Source of the DNA: Streptococcus sp. S1
GTDB taxonomy: Bacteria; Bacillota; Bacilli; Lactobacillales; Streptococcaceae
Length of the DNA: 64,000 bases
Assembly: GCF_034137685.1 (NCBI RefSeq)
Contig: NZ_CP139418.1
Coordinates: 1,453,001-1,517,000, forward strand
Reading direction: 5' to 3'
The notes under the pieces were generated by a model. The model saw only the letters and a list, made by a program, of their open reading frames with translations. It searched no databases and was not told the origin of the DNA. Numbering within the stretch: position 1 is the first letter of the stretch; the number at the start of each line of letters is the position of its first letter. The position numbers and the translations under genes are program-made. Below, piece by piece: positions 1 through 8,590 of the stretch.

Positions 1-207
1 CAAAGGACAAAAAAATTACTGGCCCCTGCTATGAATACAAAAATGCTAGAACATCCCGCTACCCAACGAAATCTAAAGCTCTTACAAGACTATGGTTACC
101 AGATTATCCAACCTCGTGATGCTGTTCTTGCTTGTGGGGACAAAGGTGCTGGAGCTCTAGCGCCTGTAGAAACTATTGTAGAAACTGTTAAGGAGAATTG
201 TTTATGA
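1..207 (+). CDS. coaC: Phosphopantothenoylcysteine decarboxylase, C-terminal part
   Basis: Partial gene running in from the left edge; 68 codons remain before the TGA at 205-207. CoaC is a flavoprotein that decarboxylates 4'-phosphopantothenoylcysteine to 4'-phosphopantetheine in coenzyme A synthesis. The visible part contains the family's PAMNTKM substrate-clamp motif and a typical C-terminal tail (ACGDKGAGALAPVETI). The stop overlaps the ATG of the next gene (ATGA), so the two are translationally coupled. The identification rests on the motif and on the adjacent ECF transporter gene, a usual streptococcal partner. Confidence 0.85.
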   Translation, partial: QRTKKLLAPAMNTKMLEHPATQRNLKLLQDYGYQIIQPRDAVLACGDKGAGALAPVETIVETVKENCL

Positions 208-764
208 GAAAATCATCTTCTATTTCACGAATTGCCATCTTTTTTGCGGTGATGATCACCATTCACTTTGTGACATCTTTCATTCTGCAATTTGTTCCAT
301 CAGGAATTCAACCAACCTTGGTTCATATTCCTGTCGTGATCGCCTCTATCATATACGGTCCACGAATTGGAGCTATCTTAGGACTCCTCATGGGACTCTT
401 TAGCCTCACTATGAATACCTTGGTTTTAACACCAGCCAGCTATCTCTTTAGTCCCTTTGTCCCTCACGGGAATCTCTACTCCCTTATCATTGCCATAGTC
501 CCTCGGATTCTCATCGGGGTAACCCCTTACTTCGTCTATCGCTGGATTCGTAATCGTACTGGACTTGTGATCGCTGGAATTGTCGGCTCTATGACCAATA
601 CTGTTTTCGTTCTAAGTGGGATTTATTTCTTCTTTGGCAACAGTTTTGGAGGGGGGATTCAACATTTCCTTGGCTTGATTGTCTCTACTAACTCACTCAT
701 CGAAGTCATTGCGACAGTACTCATTACCAGTGCAGTCGTTCCATCTCTTGAAAAATTAAAATAA
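204..764 (+). CDS. ECF transporter S component, probably for pantothenate
   Basis: A 186-residue hydrophobic protein with about five to six membrane segments, the size and shape of an ECF substrate-binding (S) subunit. Such subunits bind a vitamin and use a shared energizing module (EcfA, EcfA', EcfT) encoded elsewhere. I use the ATG at 204, with AAGGAG at 190-195, rather than the TTG at 198, because it gives normal spacing and the ATGA overlap with coaC. Coupling to coaC suggests pantothenate or a related CoA precursor as substrate; this is inferred from context. A terminator follows. Confidence 0.8.
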   Translation: MRKSSSISRIAIFFAVMITIHFVTSFILQFVPSGIQPTLVHIPVVIASIIYGPRIGAILGLLMGLFSLTMNTLVLTPASYLFSPFVPHGNLYSLIIAIVPRILIGVTPYFVYRWIRNRTGLVIAGIVGSMTNTVFVLSGIYFFFGNSFGGGIQHFLGLIVSTNSLIEVIATVLITSAVVPSLEKLK

Positions 765-771
765 CCTTTCA

Positions 772-801
772 AGCCAAGACCAATTTATCTTGGCTTTTTT
801 T
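772..801 (+). terminator. Intrinsic terminator of the coaC-ECF operon
   Basis: Perfect 8-bp stem AGCCAAGA (772-779) / TCTTGGCT (788-795), followed by a run of T. Confidence 0.85.
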
Positions 802-850
802 GATGGTGAATTAGCTCTATTTTTTTGAAAAGATTTACAATTATCGCTAG

Positions 851-876
851 AATTTTCTGAAAAAATTTGCTATAAT
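851..876 (+). promoter_or_regulatory. pgm extended -10 promoter with a CodY-like box
   Basis: TGC-TATAAT at 868-876 is an extended -10; no good -35 is visible. At 851-865 AATTTTCTGAAAAAA matches 13 of 15 positions of the CodY consensus AATTTTCWGAAAATT. It covers the spacer region, so binding there would block the polymerase. The promoter is well supported; the CodY role is inferred. Confidence 0.6.
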
Positions 877-914
877 GTAAGCGATTAAATTATAAGCAAA
901 AAGGAGACGCTTGC

Positions 915-2630
915 ATGACCTATCAAGAAAACTACCAAAAATGGCTCAACTTTGCTGAATTACCAGCTTACCTTCGTGATGAGTTGGTCGCAATGGATGA
1001 AAAAACAAAAGAAGATGCCTTCTATACCAACCTAGAATTCGGTACAGCTGGTATGCGTGGATTAATCGGTGCTGGTACCAACCGTATTAATATCTATGTT
1101 GTTCGCCAAGCAACTGAAGGGTTGGCCCAATTAATCGACTCAAAAGGTGAGGAAGCGAAGAAACGCGGTGTTGCGATCGCCTACGACAGCCGTCACTTCT
1201 CTCCTGAGTTTGCTTTTGAATCAGCTCAAGTTTTGGCTGCTCATGGCATCAAATCTTATGTATTTGAAAGCCTTCGTCCAACACCTGAATTGTCATTTGC
1301 TGTTCGTCATCTCCACACATTTGCTGGGATCATGGTAACAGCTAGCCACAACCCAGCTCCATTTAACGGATACAAAGTATACGGTGAAGACGGTGGACAA
1401 ATGCCTCCAGCAGATGCTGATGCATTGACAGATTACATCCGTGCTATCGAAAATCCTTTCACTGTACAATTGGCTGACCTTGAAGAAAGCAAAGCTAACG
1501 GCTTGATTGAAGTTATCGGTGAAAACGTCGACGCTGAATACTTGAAAGAAGTGAAAGGCGTTAACATCAACCAAGACTTGATCAATGAATACGGGCGCGA
1601 CATGAAGATTGTCTACACTCCACTTCATGGTACTGGTGAAATGTTGGCTCGTCGTGCTCTTGCCCAAGCTGGATTTGAAGCTGTTCAAGTTGTTGAAGCT
1701 CAAGCTGTTCCAGATGCTGACTTCTCAACTGTTAAATCTCCAAACCCTGAAAACCAAGCTGCCTTTGCTCTTGCTGAAGAACTTGGTCGCAAAGTAGACG
1801 CTGATGTATTGGTTGCAACTGACCCAGATGCTGACCGCCTTGGTGTTGAAATCCGCCAACCAGATGGTTCTTACCTCAACCTTTCTGGTAACCAAATCGG
1901 AGCGATCATTGCTAAATACATTCTTGAAGCTCACAAAACAGCTGGTACCCTTCCTGCAAATGCTGCTCTTTGTAAATCCATCGTATCAACTGAGTTGGTG
2001 ACTAAGATTGCAGAAAGCTATGGCGCAACGATGTTTAACGTCTTGACTGGTTTCAAATTTATCGGTGAAAAAATTCATGAATTTGAAACACAACACAACC
2101 ACACTTACATGCTTGGTTTCGAAGAAAGCTTCGGTTACCTGATCAAACCATTCGTACGTGACAAAGATGCTATCCAAGCCGTTCTTATCGTCGCTGAAAT
2201 CGCAGCTTACTACCGCTCACGTGGTATGACTTTGGCAGATGGTATTGAAGAAATCTACAAACAATACGGCTACTTCGCAGAAAAAACCATCTCTGTTACC
2301 CTTTCAGGTGTGGACGGAGCTGCTGAAATCAAGAAAATCATGGATAAATTCCGTGGCAATGCTCCTAAACAATTTAACAAGACAGACATTGCTAAGACAG
2401 AAGACTTCTTGGAACAAACAGCTACTACTGCTGACGGCGTTGAAAAATTGACAACTCCTCCAAGCAACGTGCTTAAATACATCTTGGCTGATGATTCATG
2501 GTTTGCCGTTCGTCCTTCAGGTACAGAACCAAAAATCAAATTCTACATCGCTACAGTTGGTGAATCTGAAGCAGATGCTAAAGAAAAAATTGCGAATATC
2601 GAAGCAGAAATTAATGCATTTGTAGGCTAA
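915..2630 (+). CDS. pgm: Phosphoglucomutase / phosphomannomutase family
   Basis: 571 residues, normal for the long alpha-D-phosphohexomutase group. It interconverts glucose 1-phosphate and glucose 6-phosphate, feeding UDP-glucose and cell-surface polysaccharides. The catalytic phosphoserine loop TASHNP lies at residues 142-147 (Ser144). The metal-binding DPDADR loop is near residue 302, the sugar-binding EESFGY near 400 and the phosphate-binding RPSGTEPK near 532. The start is supported by the AAGGAG upstream. It is a monocistronic unit between two terminators. Confidence 0.95.
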   Translation: MTYQENYQKWLNFAELPAYLRDELVAMDEKTKEDAFYTNLEFGTAGMRGLIGAGTNRINIYVVRQATEGLAQLIDSKGEEAKKRGVAIAYDSRHFSPEFAFESAQVLAAHGIKSYVFESLRPTPELSFAVRHLHTFAGIMVTASHNPAPFNGYKVYGEDGGQMPPADADALTDYIRAIENPFTVQLADLEESKANGLIEVIGENVDAEYLKEVKGVNINQDLINEYGRDMKIVYTPLHGTGEMLARRALAQAGFEAVQVVEAQAVPDADFSTVKSPNPENQAAFALAEELGRKVDADVLVATDPDADRLGVEIRQPDGSYLNLSGNQIGAIIAKYILEAHKTAGTLPANAALCKSIVSTELVTKIAESYGATMFNVLTGFKFIGEKIHEFETQHNHTYMLGFEESFGYLIKPFVRDKDAIQAVLIVAEIAAYYRSRGMTLADGIEEIYKQYGYFAEKTISVTLSGVDGAAEIKKIMDKFRGNAPKQFNKTDIAKTEDFLEQTATTADGVEKLTTPPSNVLKYILADDSWFAVRPSGTEPKIKFYIATVGESEADAKEKIANIEAEINAFVG

Positions 2631-2635
2631 AACAC

Positions 2636-2661
2636 GAGGCTGGGACAAAAGTCCTAGCCTC
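2636..2661 (+). terminator. pgm terminator, also the edge of a dispersed repeat
   Basis: An 11-bp stem GAGGCTGGGAC / GTCCTAGCCTC (2636-2646 and 2651-2661) with an AAAA loop, followed by a T-rich stretch. The same hairpin forms one end of the 180-bp repeat that continues to about 2813. Confidence 0.8.
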
Positions 2662-2813
2662 TCAATTATTTTTTTGATTGTTGAGCAAGACGCAGTGGTT
2701 GAGTGGGCTCTACTACGCTGATTTCATCAGCTTTTACAGCCCTACTCAACTGTCCGGAGGTGGGACGACGAAATCGAATTCTAACGAATAACCGATTTCT
2801 GTCCCACTCTCTC
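2636..2813 (-). repeat. Dispersed 180-bp intergenic element (family R1), copy 1
   Basis: Nearly identical to the copy at 43165-43339. Both have a GAGGCT hairpin at one end, a central segment containing TGATGAAATCAGC, an ACTGCGTCTTGC block (seen on the minus strand), and a GTGGGACAGAAATCGG end that pairs with a CCCAC segment. Related, more diverged copies are at about 19862 and 27511. No open reading frame is conserved among copies. It is not a BOX or RUP element as I know them. Confidence 0.75.
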
Positions 2814-2888
2814 TTTCTTTCGTAGCAAATACCAGCGATTTTATAGAAAATATGGCATACTAGACTTAGAAGAAAGCGAGGTAATCTC

Positions 2889-3236
2889 ATGGAACAATTT
2901 TTAGAAGATATTAAAGATCTTGAAGTCACAACTGTCGCGCGTGCGCAAGAAGCGATCGATCAAAAAGAAACAGCAACCTTCTTTATCGGACGCAAGACTT
3001 GTCCTTACTGCCGGAAGTTCGCTGCTAAGTTGGCAACTGTCGTAGCTGAAACAAAAGCTCATATCTACTTCATCAATAGTGAAGAACCAAGTCAGCTAGA
3101 CGCATTACAAGCCTTCCGCTCAACTTACGGCATCCCAACTGTCCCAGGATTTTTACATGTCGAAGCCGGTGAAGTCAGTGTTCGTTGCGACTCATCTATG
3201 TCTGAAGAAGAAATCAAAGCATTCGCTCATCTATAA
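2889..3236 (+). CDS. Thioredoxin-fold protein of the bacteriocin-accessory (PedC/BrcD-like) type
   Basis: 115 residues with a CPYC redox motif at 38-41 (after FFIGRKTC) and a cis-proline region GIPTVPG. No signal peptide is visible, so it is probably cytoplasmic. The family is often annotated as bacteriocin transport accessory protein because homologs assist disulfide formation in some bacteriocin clusters. No bacteriocin gene is nearby, so a general thiol-disulfide role is more likely. A GAGG ribosome-binding site precedes the ATG. It shares a bidirectional terminator with mutY. Confidence 0.8.
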   Translation: MEQFLEDIKDLEVTTVARAQEAIDQKETATFFIGRKTCPYCRKFAAKLATVVAETKAHIYFINSEEPSQLDALQAFRSTYGIPTVPGFLHVEAGEVSVRCDSSMSEEEIKAFAHL

Positions 3237-3270
3237 AAAAATAGCTAGAGATCAGTCTCTAGCTATTTTT
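3237..3270. terminator. Bidirectional terminator between the thioredoxin-like gene and mutY
   Basis: A 15-bp perfect stem, 3237-3251 against 3256-3270 (core TAGCTAGAGA / TCTCTAGCTA), with an A run on one side and a T run on the other. It serves two convergent genes and overlaps the end of mutY. Confidence 0.9.
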
Positions 3271-4417
3271 CATTTTCCGAAAAAGTCGTCCAAATCTTTT
3301 GCTGGGGTTTAGCAAAAGGATAGTCCGAAAATTCTTCTGGTGTTAACCAAACAGTCGATTCACTTGCTGGCTGTTCTCCTTCTTTTACCAGGCCGAATCG
3401 GATCTGAACCTGCCATTTGCGATGCGAAAAGACATGCTGGACGATAGGATACGATCTGTCTTGCCAATCAATGGCCAATTCATAGTCCTGTTCAAAGGAA
3501 AGAATTTCTGGGTTATCTCCTGCTTCTCCATTACCATCTAATAACGACAATTGTCCAAAGGGATCAGAAAGGCTATCCACTTCGATCAAAGGGAAATGCC
3601 AAAAACCAGACAAAAGCCCTTCTCGCTCATTTTTCTCCAGCAAGTAGCGCCCTTGACTATCCTTGATAATAAAGGCTGTTAGATAGACAGGTACCGGTTT
3701 CTTCTTAGGAGCCTTGATGGGATAACGATCCATGGTTCCATGTTGGTAGGCCGCGCTAAACTCCTTGACAGGACTTTCTTCTGGCCGTGGATTGACTGGG
3801 GACTCAATATCTGAGCCCAAATCCATCAAAGCCTGATTAAAATCACCAGGACGGTCTGGATCAATCAAGACTTCCATCATAGCTTGAAAAATCTTACGAT
3901 TGGTTGGGATTCCGATATCGTAGTCGACCTCAAATAAACGAGCTAGAACCCGCATAACATTGCCATCCACTGCCGGCTCTGGCAAGCTAAAAGCAATACT
4001 GGCAATGGCACCAGCTGTATAAGGTCCAATCCCCTTGAGTTTTGATATTTCGTCATAACTTGATGGGAAAATACCCCCATGGTCCTCCATGATTTGCTGG
4101 GCTGCTTTCTGCATATTCCGTACGCGAGAATAATAGCCAAGACCTTCCCAAGCTTTTAAGAGCTTTTCCTCAGGTGCCTGAGCCAGATCCGCAATCGTCG
4201 GAAACCAATCTAAAAAACGCTCATAATAAGGAATCACCGTATCGACACGTGTCTGCTGGAGCATAATTTCTGAAATCCAAATTTTATAAGGATCCTGCGT
4301 CCTTCTCCAGGGGAGATCCCGTTTATTGGAATCATACCAGCCTAATAACTTTTCTCGGAAAGAGGCAATTTTTTCCTCCTCCCACATGATAATCCCGTAA
4401 TCATTTAAATCTAACAT
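3263..4417 (-). CDS. mutY: A/G-specific adenine glycosylase lacking the Fe-S cluster
   Basis: 384 residues. MutY removes adenine mispaired with 8-oxoguanine. Glu50 in SEIMLQQT and Asp151 in AVDGNV are the catalytic pair; the helix-hairpin-helix LKGIGPYTAGA is at 127-137. The C-terminal third is the Nudix-like 8-oxoG recognition domain. The four cysteines that normally hold a [4Fe-4S] cluster (about 201-222) are absent: the region reads DIESPVNPRPEESPVKEF. Cluster-less MutY is known in Lactobacillales. The ATG is only 6 nt after an extended -10, so the mRNA may be leaderless. With mutX (about 42 kb) it belongs to the 8-oxoG defence set. Confidence 0.95.
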   Translation of the reverse strand: MLDLNDYGIIMWEEEKIASFREKLLGWYDSNKRDLPWRRTQDPYKIWISEIMLQQTRVDTVIPYYERFLDWFPTIADLAQAPEEKLLKAWEGLGYYSRVRNMQKAAQQIMEDHGGIFPSSYDEISKLKGIGPYTAGAIASIAFSLPEPAVDGNVMRVLARLFEVDYDIGIPTNRKIFQAMMEVLIDPDRPGDFNQALMDLGSDIESPVNPRPEESPVKEFSAAYQHGTMDRYPIKAPKKKPVPVYLTAFIIKDSQGRYLLEKNEREGLLSGFWHFPLIEVDSLSDPFGQLSLLDGNGEAGDNPEILSFEQDYELAIDWQDRSYPIVQHVFSHRKWQVQIRFGLVKEGEQPASESTVWLTPEEFSDYPFAKPQQKIWTTFSENEK

Positions 4418-4432
4418 ATTCCTAGTATACCA
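4418..4432 (-). promoter_or_regulatory. mutY promoter, predicted leaderless
   Basis: On the minus strand TGG-TATACT-AGGAAT-ATG: an extended -10 with exactly 6 nt before the start codon. Transcription starting 7 nt after the -10 would begin at the A of ATG. Confidence 0.55.
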
Positions 4433-4470
4433 TAGAATGAGTTCAAGTTTAGAGATTCTGACTCTACCAT

Positions 4471-4500
4471 AAAAAGGCCTAGGAAATTCCTAAGCCTTTC
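4471..4500 (-). terminator. pta operon terminator
   Basis: Stem AAAGGC.TAGGAA / TTCCTA.GCCTTT with one internal mismatch, followed on the minus strand by TTTTTATGG. It ends the relQ-nadK-rluD-pta transcript. Confidence 0.8.
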
Positions 4501-4508
4501 AATTATTC

Positions 4509-5480
4509 TTATTGTTCCACAGCCTGAGCTGCTGTAATCAAGGTCAATTTATAAACGTCATCTGCATTACATCCGCGAGAAAGGTCGTTAACTGGTTTGT
4601 TCAACCCTTGCAATACTGGACCTACCGCTGCAAAACCACCAAGACGTTCTGCCATCTTGTATCCAATGTTACCTGCTTCAATACCAGGGAAGATAAAGAC
4701 ATTGGCTTGACCTGCTACCTTGCTTCCTGGAGCCTTCAAGGCTGCAGTTGCAGGAACAAAGGCTGCGTCAAATTGCAATTCTCCGTCAATTTCAAGATCT
4801 GGACGAAGTTCATGGGCAAGCTTAGTCGCTTCGACAACCTTATCAACACTTTCACCGAAACCAGATCCTTTTGTTGAATAGCTCAACATAGCAATTTTTG
4901 GATCAATTCCAAACATCTTGGCTGTGATAGCTGAATTGATGGCAATTTCGGCTAATCCTTCAGCATCTGGATTGATGTTGATGGCACAGTCCCCAAACAA
5001 GTAGCGTTCAGATCCACGAACCATAAGGAAAGCCCCTGAAGTACGTTTTACATTTGGACGAGTTTTGATAATTTGCAAGGCCGGACGAACAGTTGCGGCT
5101 GTTGAGTGAATCGCACCAGAAACCATCCCATCAACAATTCCCATGTGTACCAACATGACACCAAAATAGTTAACATCGTCTTTCAAGACTTGACGCGCTT
5201 CTTCTGTCATTTTGCCCTTACGACGTTCTACCAAGGAAGCTACCATTTCTTCAAAACCTGGATAAGAATGAGGATCGATGACTTCATATCCATCCAAAAC
5301 CCCTTCGATTTCAAGATAAATCCGAATTTTTTCCGGATTACCAAGCAAGACAGGGGTTACTTCTGTCTCGTTCACAATACGTTTTGTTGCTTGGAGAATA
5401 CGAGGTTCTTCACCTTCTGGTAATACAATACGTGCATTCTTACCAACGAGGTTGGCTTTGAGATTTTCGAAAACTTCCAT
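4509..5480 (-). CDS. pta: Phosphate acetyltransferase
   Basis: 323 residues, the short single-domain Pta typical of Firmicutes. It converts acetyl-CoA and phosphate to acetyl phosphate, which acetate kinase uses to make ATP. Family segments include ARIVLPEGEEPR at the N-terminus, GLVSGAIHSTAATVRP-like sequence mid-protein and SYSTKGSG near residue 205. RBS AAGGAG precedes the ATG. It is last in the relQ-nadK-rluD-pta run, 21 bp after the pseudouridine synthase gene. Confidence 0.95.
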   Translation of the reverse strand: MEVFENLKANLVGKNARIVLPEGEEPRILQATKRIVNETEVTPVLLGNPEKIRIYLEIEGVLDGYEVIDPHSYPGFEEMVASLVERRKGKMTEEARQVLKDDVNYFGVMLVHMGIVDGMVSGAIHSTAATVRPALQIIKTRPNVKRTSGAFLMVRGSERYLFGDCAININPDAEGLAEIAINSAITAKMFGIDPKIAMLSYSTKGSGFGESVDKVVEATKLAHELRPDLEIDGELQFDAAFVPATAALKAPGSKVAGQANVFIFPGIEAGNIGYKMAERLGGFAAVGPVLQGLNKPVNDLSRGCNADDVYKLTLITAAQAVEQ

Positions 5481-5501
5481 GAGTTTTACTCCTTTTAATA
5501 A

Positions 5502-6395
5502 TTAATAACTTGTTTGAAGCTGTGTTAATACAGCTTGGAAATCTGGAGGTAGTGGACTTTCTATGACCAATTCTTCCTCTAGAAATGGATGATAATAGGA
5601 TAGACGATGACAATGAAGGGCTTGGCGCTCAATGCCGTCTTCTAAACTGCCGCCATAGAGATCATCTCCCAAGAGCGGAAAACCAATATGGGAAAAATGA
5701 ACGCGGATCTGATGGGTTCGACCTGTGTGTAACTGAATATCCACAAGGTGGATATCACCAAAAGATTGAACAACTTGGTAGCTTGTATGAGCATACTTGC
5801 CACCTTTAGCTACCTTTCGGGTGATAATTGAATCTTCATCACGCGCAATCGGAGCAATAATCTCTCCGACAGGATCAAGCTTCCCAGATCCCTTGACCAA
5901 GGCATAATAGCGTTTCTGAATCGTTTTAGACTGCAATTGCTTATCCAAGCGGGCATGGGCATAGCCATGTTTGGCAAAGAGCATGACGCCACTTGTATCC
6001 TTGTCCAAGCGAGTGACAATGTGGACCTGCTGGTTCTCATAGCCCTGTTTCACATAATAGCCTTTTACAAAATTGGCTAAGGTATTGGAATGAATCGCAC
6101 TTGGAATAGAAGCAATCCCAAAGGGTTTGTTTAAGATCAAAAAATGATCATCTTCAAACAAAATATCCAAAGATCGATCCATGGGTTTCAGAGTTTCGAA
6201 CCCTTCTTCTGCTGGAATATCAATGACCAAGCGATCCCCAATATCCAATAAATAAATTGCATTCTCCGAACGTCCATTGACAAGGATCTGGCCACCACGA
6301 AACTTAATCTTTGCTAAGAGACCCTTAGAAACCTCATGCTTTTTCAGGAAGGTCTTGACCTTGACATGCTCATCGACAATGAATTCAAATCTCAT
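5502..6395 (-). CDS. RluA-family large-subunit pseudouridine synthase (RluD-like)
   Basis: 297 residues. An S4-like RNA-binding segment (about 18-62) precedes the synthase domain, in which [12 protein letters not shown] carries the catalytic Asp131. Enzymes of this type isomerise uridine to pseudouridine in 23S rRNA or tRNA; the exact target cannot be read from sequence. The ATG overlaps the nadK stop by 4 nt (ATGA), showing translational coupling. Its place after nadK matches other streptococci. Confidence 0.9.
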   Translation of the reverse strand: MRFEFIVDEHVKVKTFLKKHEVSKGLLAKIKFRGGQILVNGRSENAIYLLDIGDRLVIDIPAEEGFETLKPMDRSLDILFEDDHFLILNKPFGIASIPSAIHSNTLANFVKGYYVKQGYENQQVHIVTRLDKDTSGVMLFAKHGYAHARLDKQLQSKTIQKRYYALVKGSGKLDPVGEIIAPIARDEDSIITRKVAKGGKYAHTSYQVVQSFGDIHLVDIQLHTGRTHQIRVHFSHIGFPLLGDDLYGGSLEDGIERQALHCHRLSYYHPFLEEELVIESPLPPDFQAVLTQLQTSY

Positions 6396-7219
6396 TCTCT
6401 ATCATCTCCGATAAAGGCATCCTTGACCCGATTCCAGAAACTGGTATGACTGGAGCTGGCCACAAAATTAATCTTATGGTTGTCAATCTGGTATTCTACC
6501 TTTGCAATATTGCGGTAAGAATAGGTTGAATTATCAACAGAGATAATGTGGAAGCCAGGTCTTGTCGGTGTAATCTCGATCTTATCCTTTTTAGGGACAA
6601 TGACAGAGGAACCCAAGGTACGATAAACACGGTTGTTGAGACTGGCGATCTCAGCGATCTGTAGCGCCTCAATAGTTGGGTGAAGGACTGCTCCTCCCAA
6701 GGATTTGTTGTAAGCCGTACTTCCTGTAGGAGTCGAAACGGTAATCCCGTCTCCTCTGAAGCGCTCAAAATCCACTCCATTAATCGTGAGATCGGCAACC
6801 ATGGTCCGGTCGCTTCTCTTAATCGTCGCTTCGTTCAAAGCCCTCATGGTACGGGTTTCCCCATTGTCGAAAGTGATCTTGACATTCAAAATAGGGTAAG
6901 AAACCTTGGCACCTGTATCATATTTTAAATTCTCAACCAACTTATCGATTTCACTGTCTAAGTAATCCGTATAAAATCCTAAGTGTCCAGTATGGACGCC
7001 GATAAAACGCACGCGATCCAACTGCTGTTCATACTTGTGAAAGGCCGATAGCAACATCCCATCACCACCAATTGAAATCACAATATCCGGATGCTTCTCC
7101 GTCAAAATAAAATTATTTTTTCGAAGCTTGTAGCGCAACTGCTGAAAAACCTCTTCACTTTGACGCTTGCGATTGCGAATAATGGATACTTTTTTACCTG
7201 TAGTCTTCATCTGTGTCAT
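6392..7219 (-). CDS. nadK: NAD kinase
   Basis: NAD kinase phosphorylates NAD to NADP. The [15 protein letters not shown] segment holds the GGDG signature; NEATIKRSD and [21 protein letters not shown] sequences are the other family blocks. I place the start at the ATG at 7219 ([10 protein letters not shown]), which has GGA 7 nt upstream, giving 275 residues; an upstream ATG at 7240 and a downstream one at 7210 are alternatives. The start lies inside the end of relQ, a 26-nt overlap. Confidence 0.92.
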   Translation of the reverse strand: MTQMKTTGKKVSIIRNRKRQSEEVFQQLRYKLRKNNFILTEKHPDIVISIGGDGMLLSAFHKYEQQLDRVRFIGVHTGHLGFYTDYLDSEIDKLVENLKYDTGAKVSYPILNVKITFDNGETRTMRALNEATIKRSDRTMVADLTINGVDFERFRGDGITVSTPTGSTAYNKSLGGAVLHPTIEALQIAEIASLNNRVYRTLGSSVIVPKKDKIEITPTRPGFHIISVDNSTYSYRNIAKVEYQIDNHKINFVASSSHTSFWNRVKDAFIGDDRE

Positions 7220-7865
7220 CACTATTTCCAACGCCATCATTTAACTTACGATGAAGTGGATCAAACAGGGCTTGAGCCTCCTGAATCGCATCCCGAATTG
7301 CCCCCATCTCTTCATCCAAGAGATAGGCCAGGTTTGCTGTCGTCTCTAAGCGTTTTTTGATCTCGTCTGGAAAGTCTCCTTTATATTTATAATTAAGCGA
7401 GTGTTCAATGGTTGCCCAAAAATTCATGGACAAGGTCCGAATTTGAATCTCTGCTAAGATCGTTTCATTTCCATCAATGGTATCGACCGGGTACTCGACA
7501 ACGACGTGGTAACTCCGGTAGCCACTTGATTTCTTGTGGCGGATGTAGTCTCGCTCTTGGACCACGCGCATATCCTGCCGTTGTCTCAGAACCTCTAGGA
7601 TCTCATCCACATCGTCCACAAACTGAACCATGATGCGAAGACCAGCAATATCTTGCATATCCTGAGCCAGATTTTCTTCAGAAATATTTCTTCGTATCAT
7701 CTTTTCACGAATACTCTCAATCGGTTTGACCCGTCCTGTAACAAACTCAATTGGAGAATGCTTTTGTTGCTTACGATATTGCTTACGAATCCCACGCAGT
7801 TTGATTTTTAATTCCCCAACTGCTTGGATATACGGATCTAAGAAGTTTTCCCAATCAATTGCCAT
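7194..7865 (-). CDS. relQ: Small alarmone synthetase RelQ (YjbM type)
   Basis: 223 residues, a stand-alone (p)ppGpp synthetase domain with no hydrolase or regulatory domains. Motifs seen are DIAGLRIMV, the ATP/GTP-binding [16 protein letters not shown] and [17 protein letters not shown]. RelQ makes alarmones under cell-wall or other stress, alongside the bifunctional Rel elsewhere. It is first in the relQ-nadK-rluD-pta operon; a TATAAT at 7922-7917 overlaps the -10 of the divergent CYTH promoter. Confidence 0.95.
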   Translation of the reverse strand: MAIDWENFLDPYIQAVGELKIKLRGIRKQYRKQQKHSPIEFVTGRVKPIESIREKMIRRNISEENLAQDMQDIAGLRIMVQFVDDVDEILEVLRQRQDMRVVQERDYIRHKKSSGYRSYHVVVEYPVDTIDGNETILAEIQIRTLSMNFWATIEHSLNYKYKGDFPDEIKKRLETTANLAYLLDEEMGAIRDAIQEAQALFDPLHRKLNDGVGNSDDTDEDYR

Positions 7866-7892
7866 CCTACCACCTTGTAATCTGAACCATTT

Positions 7893-7922
7893 TTGTATAC
7901 AATAAACACATCTCTTATTATA
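7893..7922. promoter_or_regulatory. Overlapping divergent promoters of relQ and CYTH
   Basis: Plus strand: TTGTAT (7893-7898), 17 nt, TATTAT (7916-7921) for the CYTH-prs operon. Minus strand: TATAAT read from 7922 to 7917 for relQ. The two -10 boxes share five bases, so polymerase at one should exclude the other. Confidence 0.65.
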
Positions 7923-7960
7923 TCATGAATCGCTTTTGAAAAAAAGCAAAGGACCACAAA

Positions 7961-8518
7961 ATGAACCATTTAGAAATTGAATACAAAACCATGCTAGACA
8001 AGGAGGAATACCAATCCCTCCTTCCACTTTTTGCTGATACAGAATTGGTTGTCCAAACCAATCACTATATCGATACACCTGACCAGCTCATCCGTAAGGA
8101 AAAAATGGCCTTGCGGGTGCGTACTTTCACAGATCAGGCTGAATTGACTCTCAAGGTCCCTGAAGCAGTTGGCCATTTCGAGTACAATCAAGACCTCAGC
8201 CAAGACGAAACCCAGGCGATCCTTCAACACCAACAGTTTCCTGATGGGGAAATCAAAAACCTCTTGATGTTAAAAGGAATCCCTGTTGAACAACTGGCTG
8301 TTTGGGGGAGCCTTACAACAGAACGATTCGAAAAAGAAACAGCTGAAGGCATAGTGGCACTAGACCACAATCTCTATCTAGATACTGAAGATTATGAGTT
8401 GGAAATCGAGGTCGAAACTGCTGAGCAGGAAGATAATTTCCATCAGTTCATGACAGACCATGGGATCGTCTACAAAGCAGCAAAAAATAAAATCGCCAGA
8501 TTAGCGGAAAGATTGTAA
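7961..8518 (+). CDS. CYTH-domain protein (triphosphate tunnel metalloenzyme)
   Basis: 185 residues. The N-terminal LEIEYK is the ExExK signature of the CYTH superfamily, whose members bind triphosphates in a beta-barrel tunnel with a divalent metal. Further acidic pairs (ELEIEVE near 146) fit the barrel. Bacterial members are tripolyphosphatases or adenylate cyclases; which applies here is unknown. Sitting opposite relQ and ahead of a PRPP synthetase, a role in nucleotide or polyphosphate metabolism is plausible. Confidence 0.85.
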   Translation: MNHLEIEYKTMLDKEEYQSLLPLFADTELVVQTNHYIDTPDQLIRKEKMALRVRTFTDQAELTLKVPEAVGHFEYNQDLSQDETQAILQHQQFPDGEIKNLLMLKGIPVEQLAVWGSLTTERFEKETAEGIVALDHNLYLDTEDYELEIEVETAEQEDNFHQFMTDHGIVYKAAKNKIARLAERL

Positions 8519-8590
8519 AATAGCTGAAATTATCGCAAATTTTTGCTAAAATAGTGCTAAGATCAAAAATCTAAATGAGGTTGGAATCAC

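Noticed and set aside
2636..2813. BOX or RUP element of pneumococcus
   Set aside because: The terminal and core sequences do not match BOX A/B/C or RUP as I know them.
2889..3236. Part of a bacteriocin cluster
   Set aside because: Only the thioredoxin-like accessory protein is present; no double-glycine peptide, ABC transporter or immunity gene was seen nearby.
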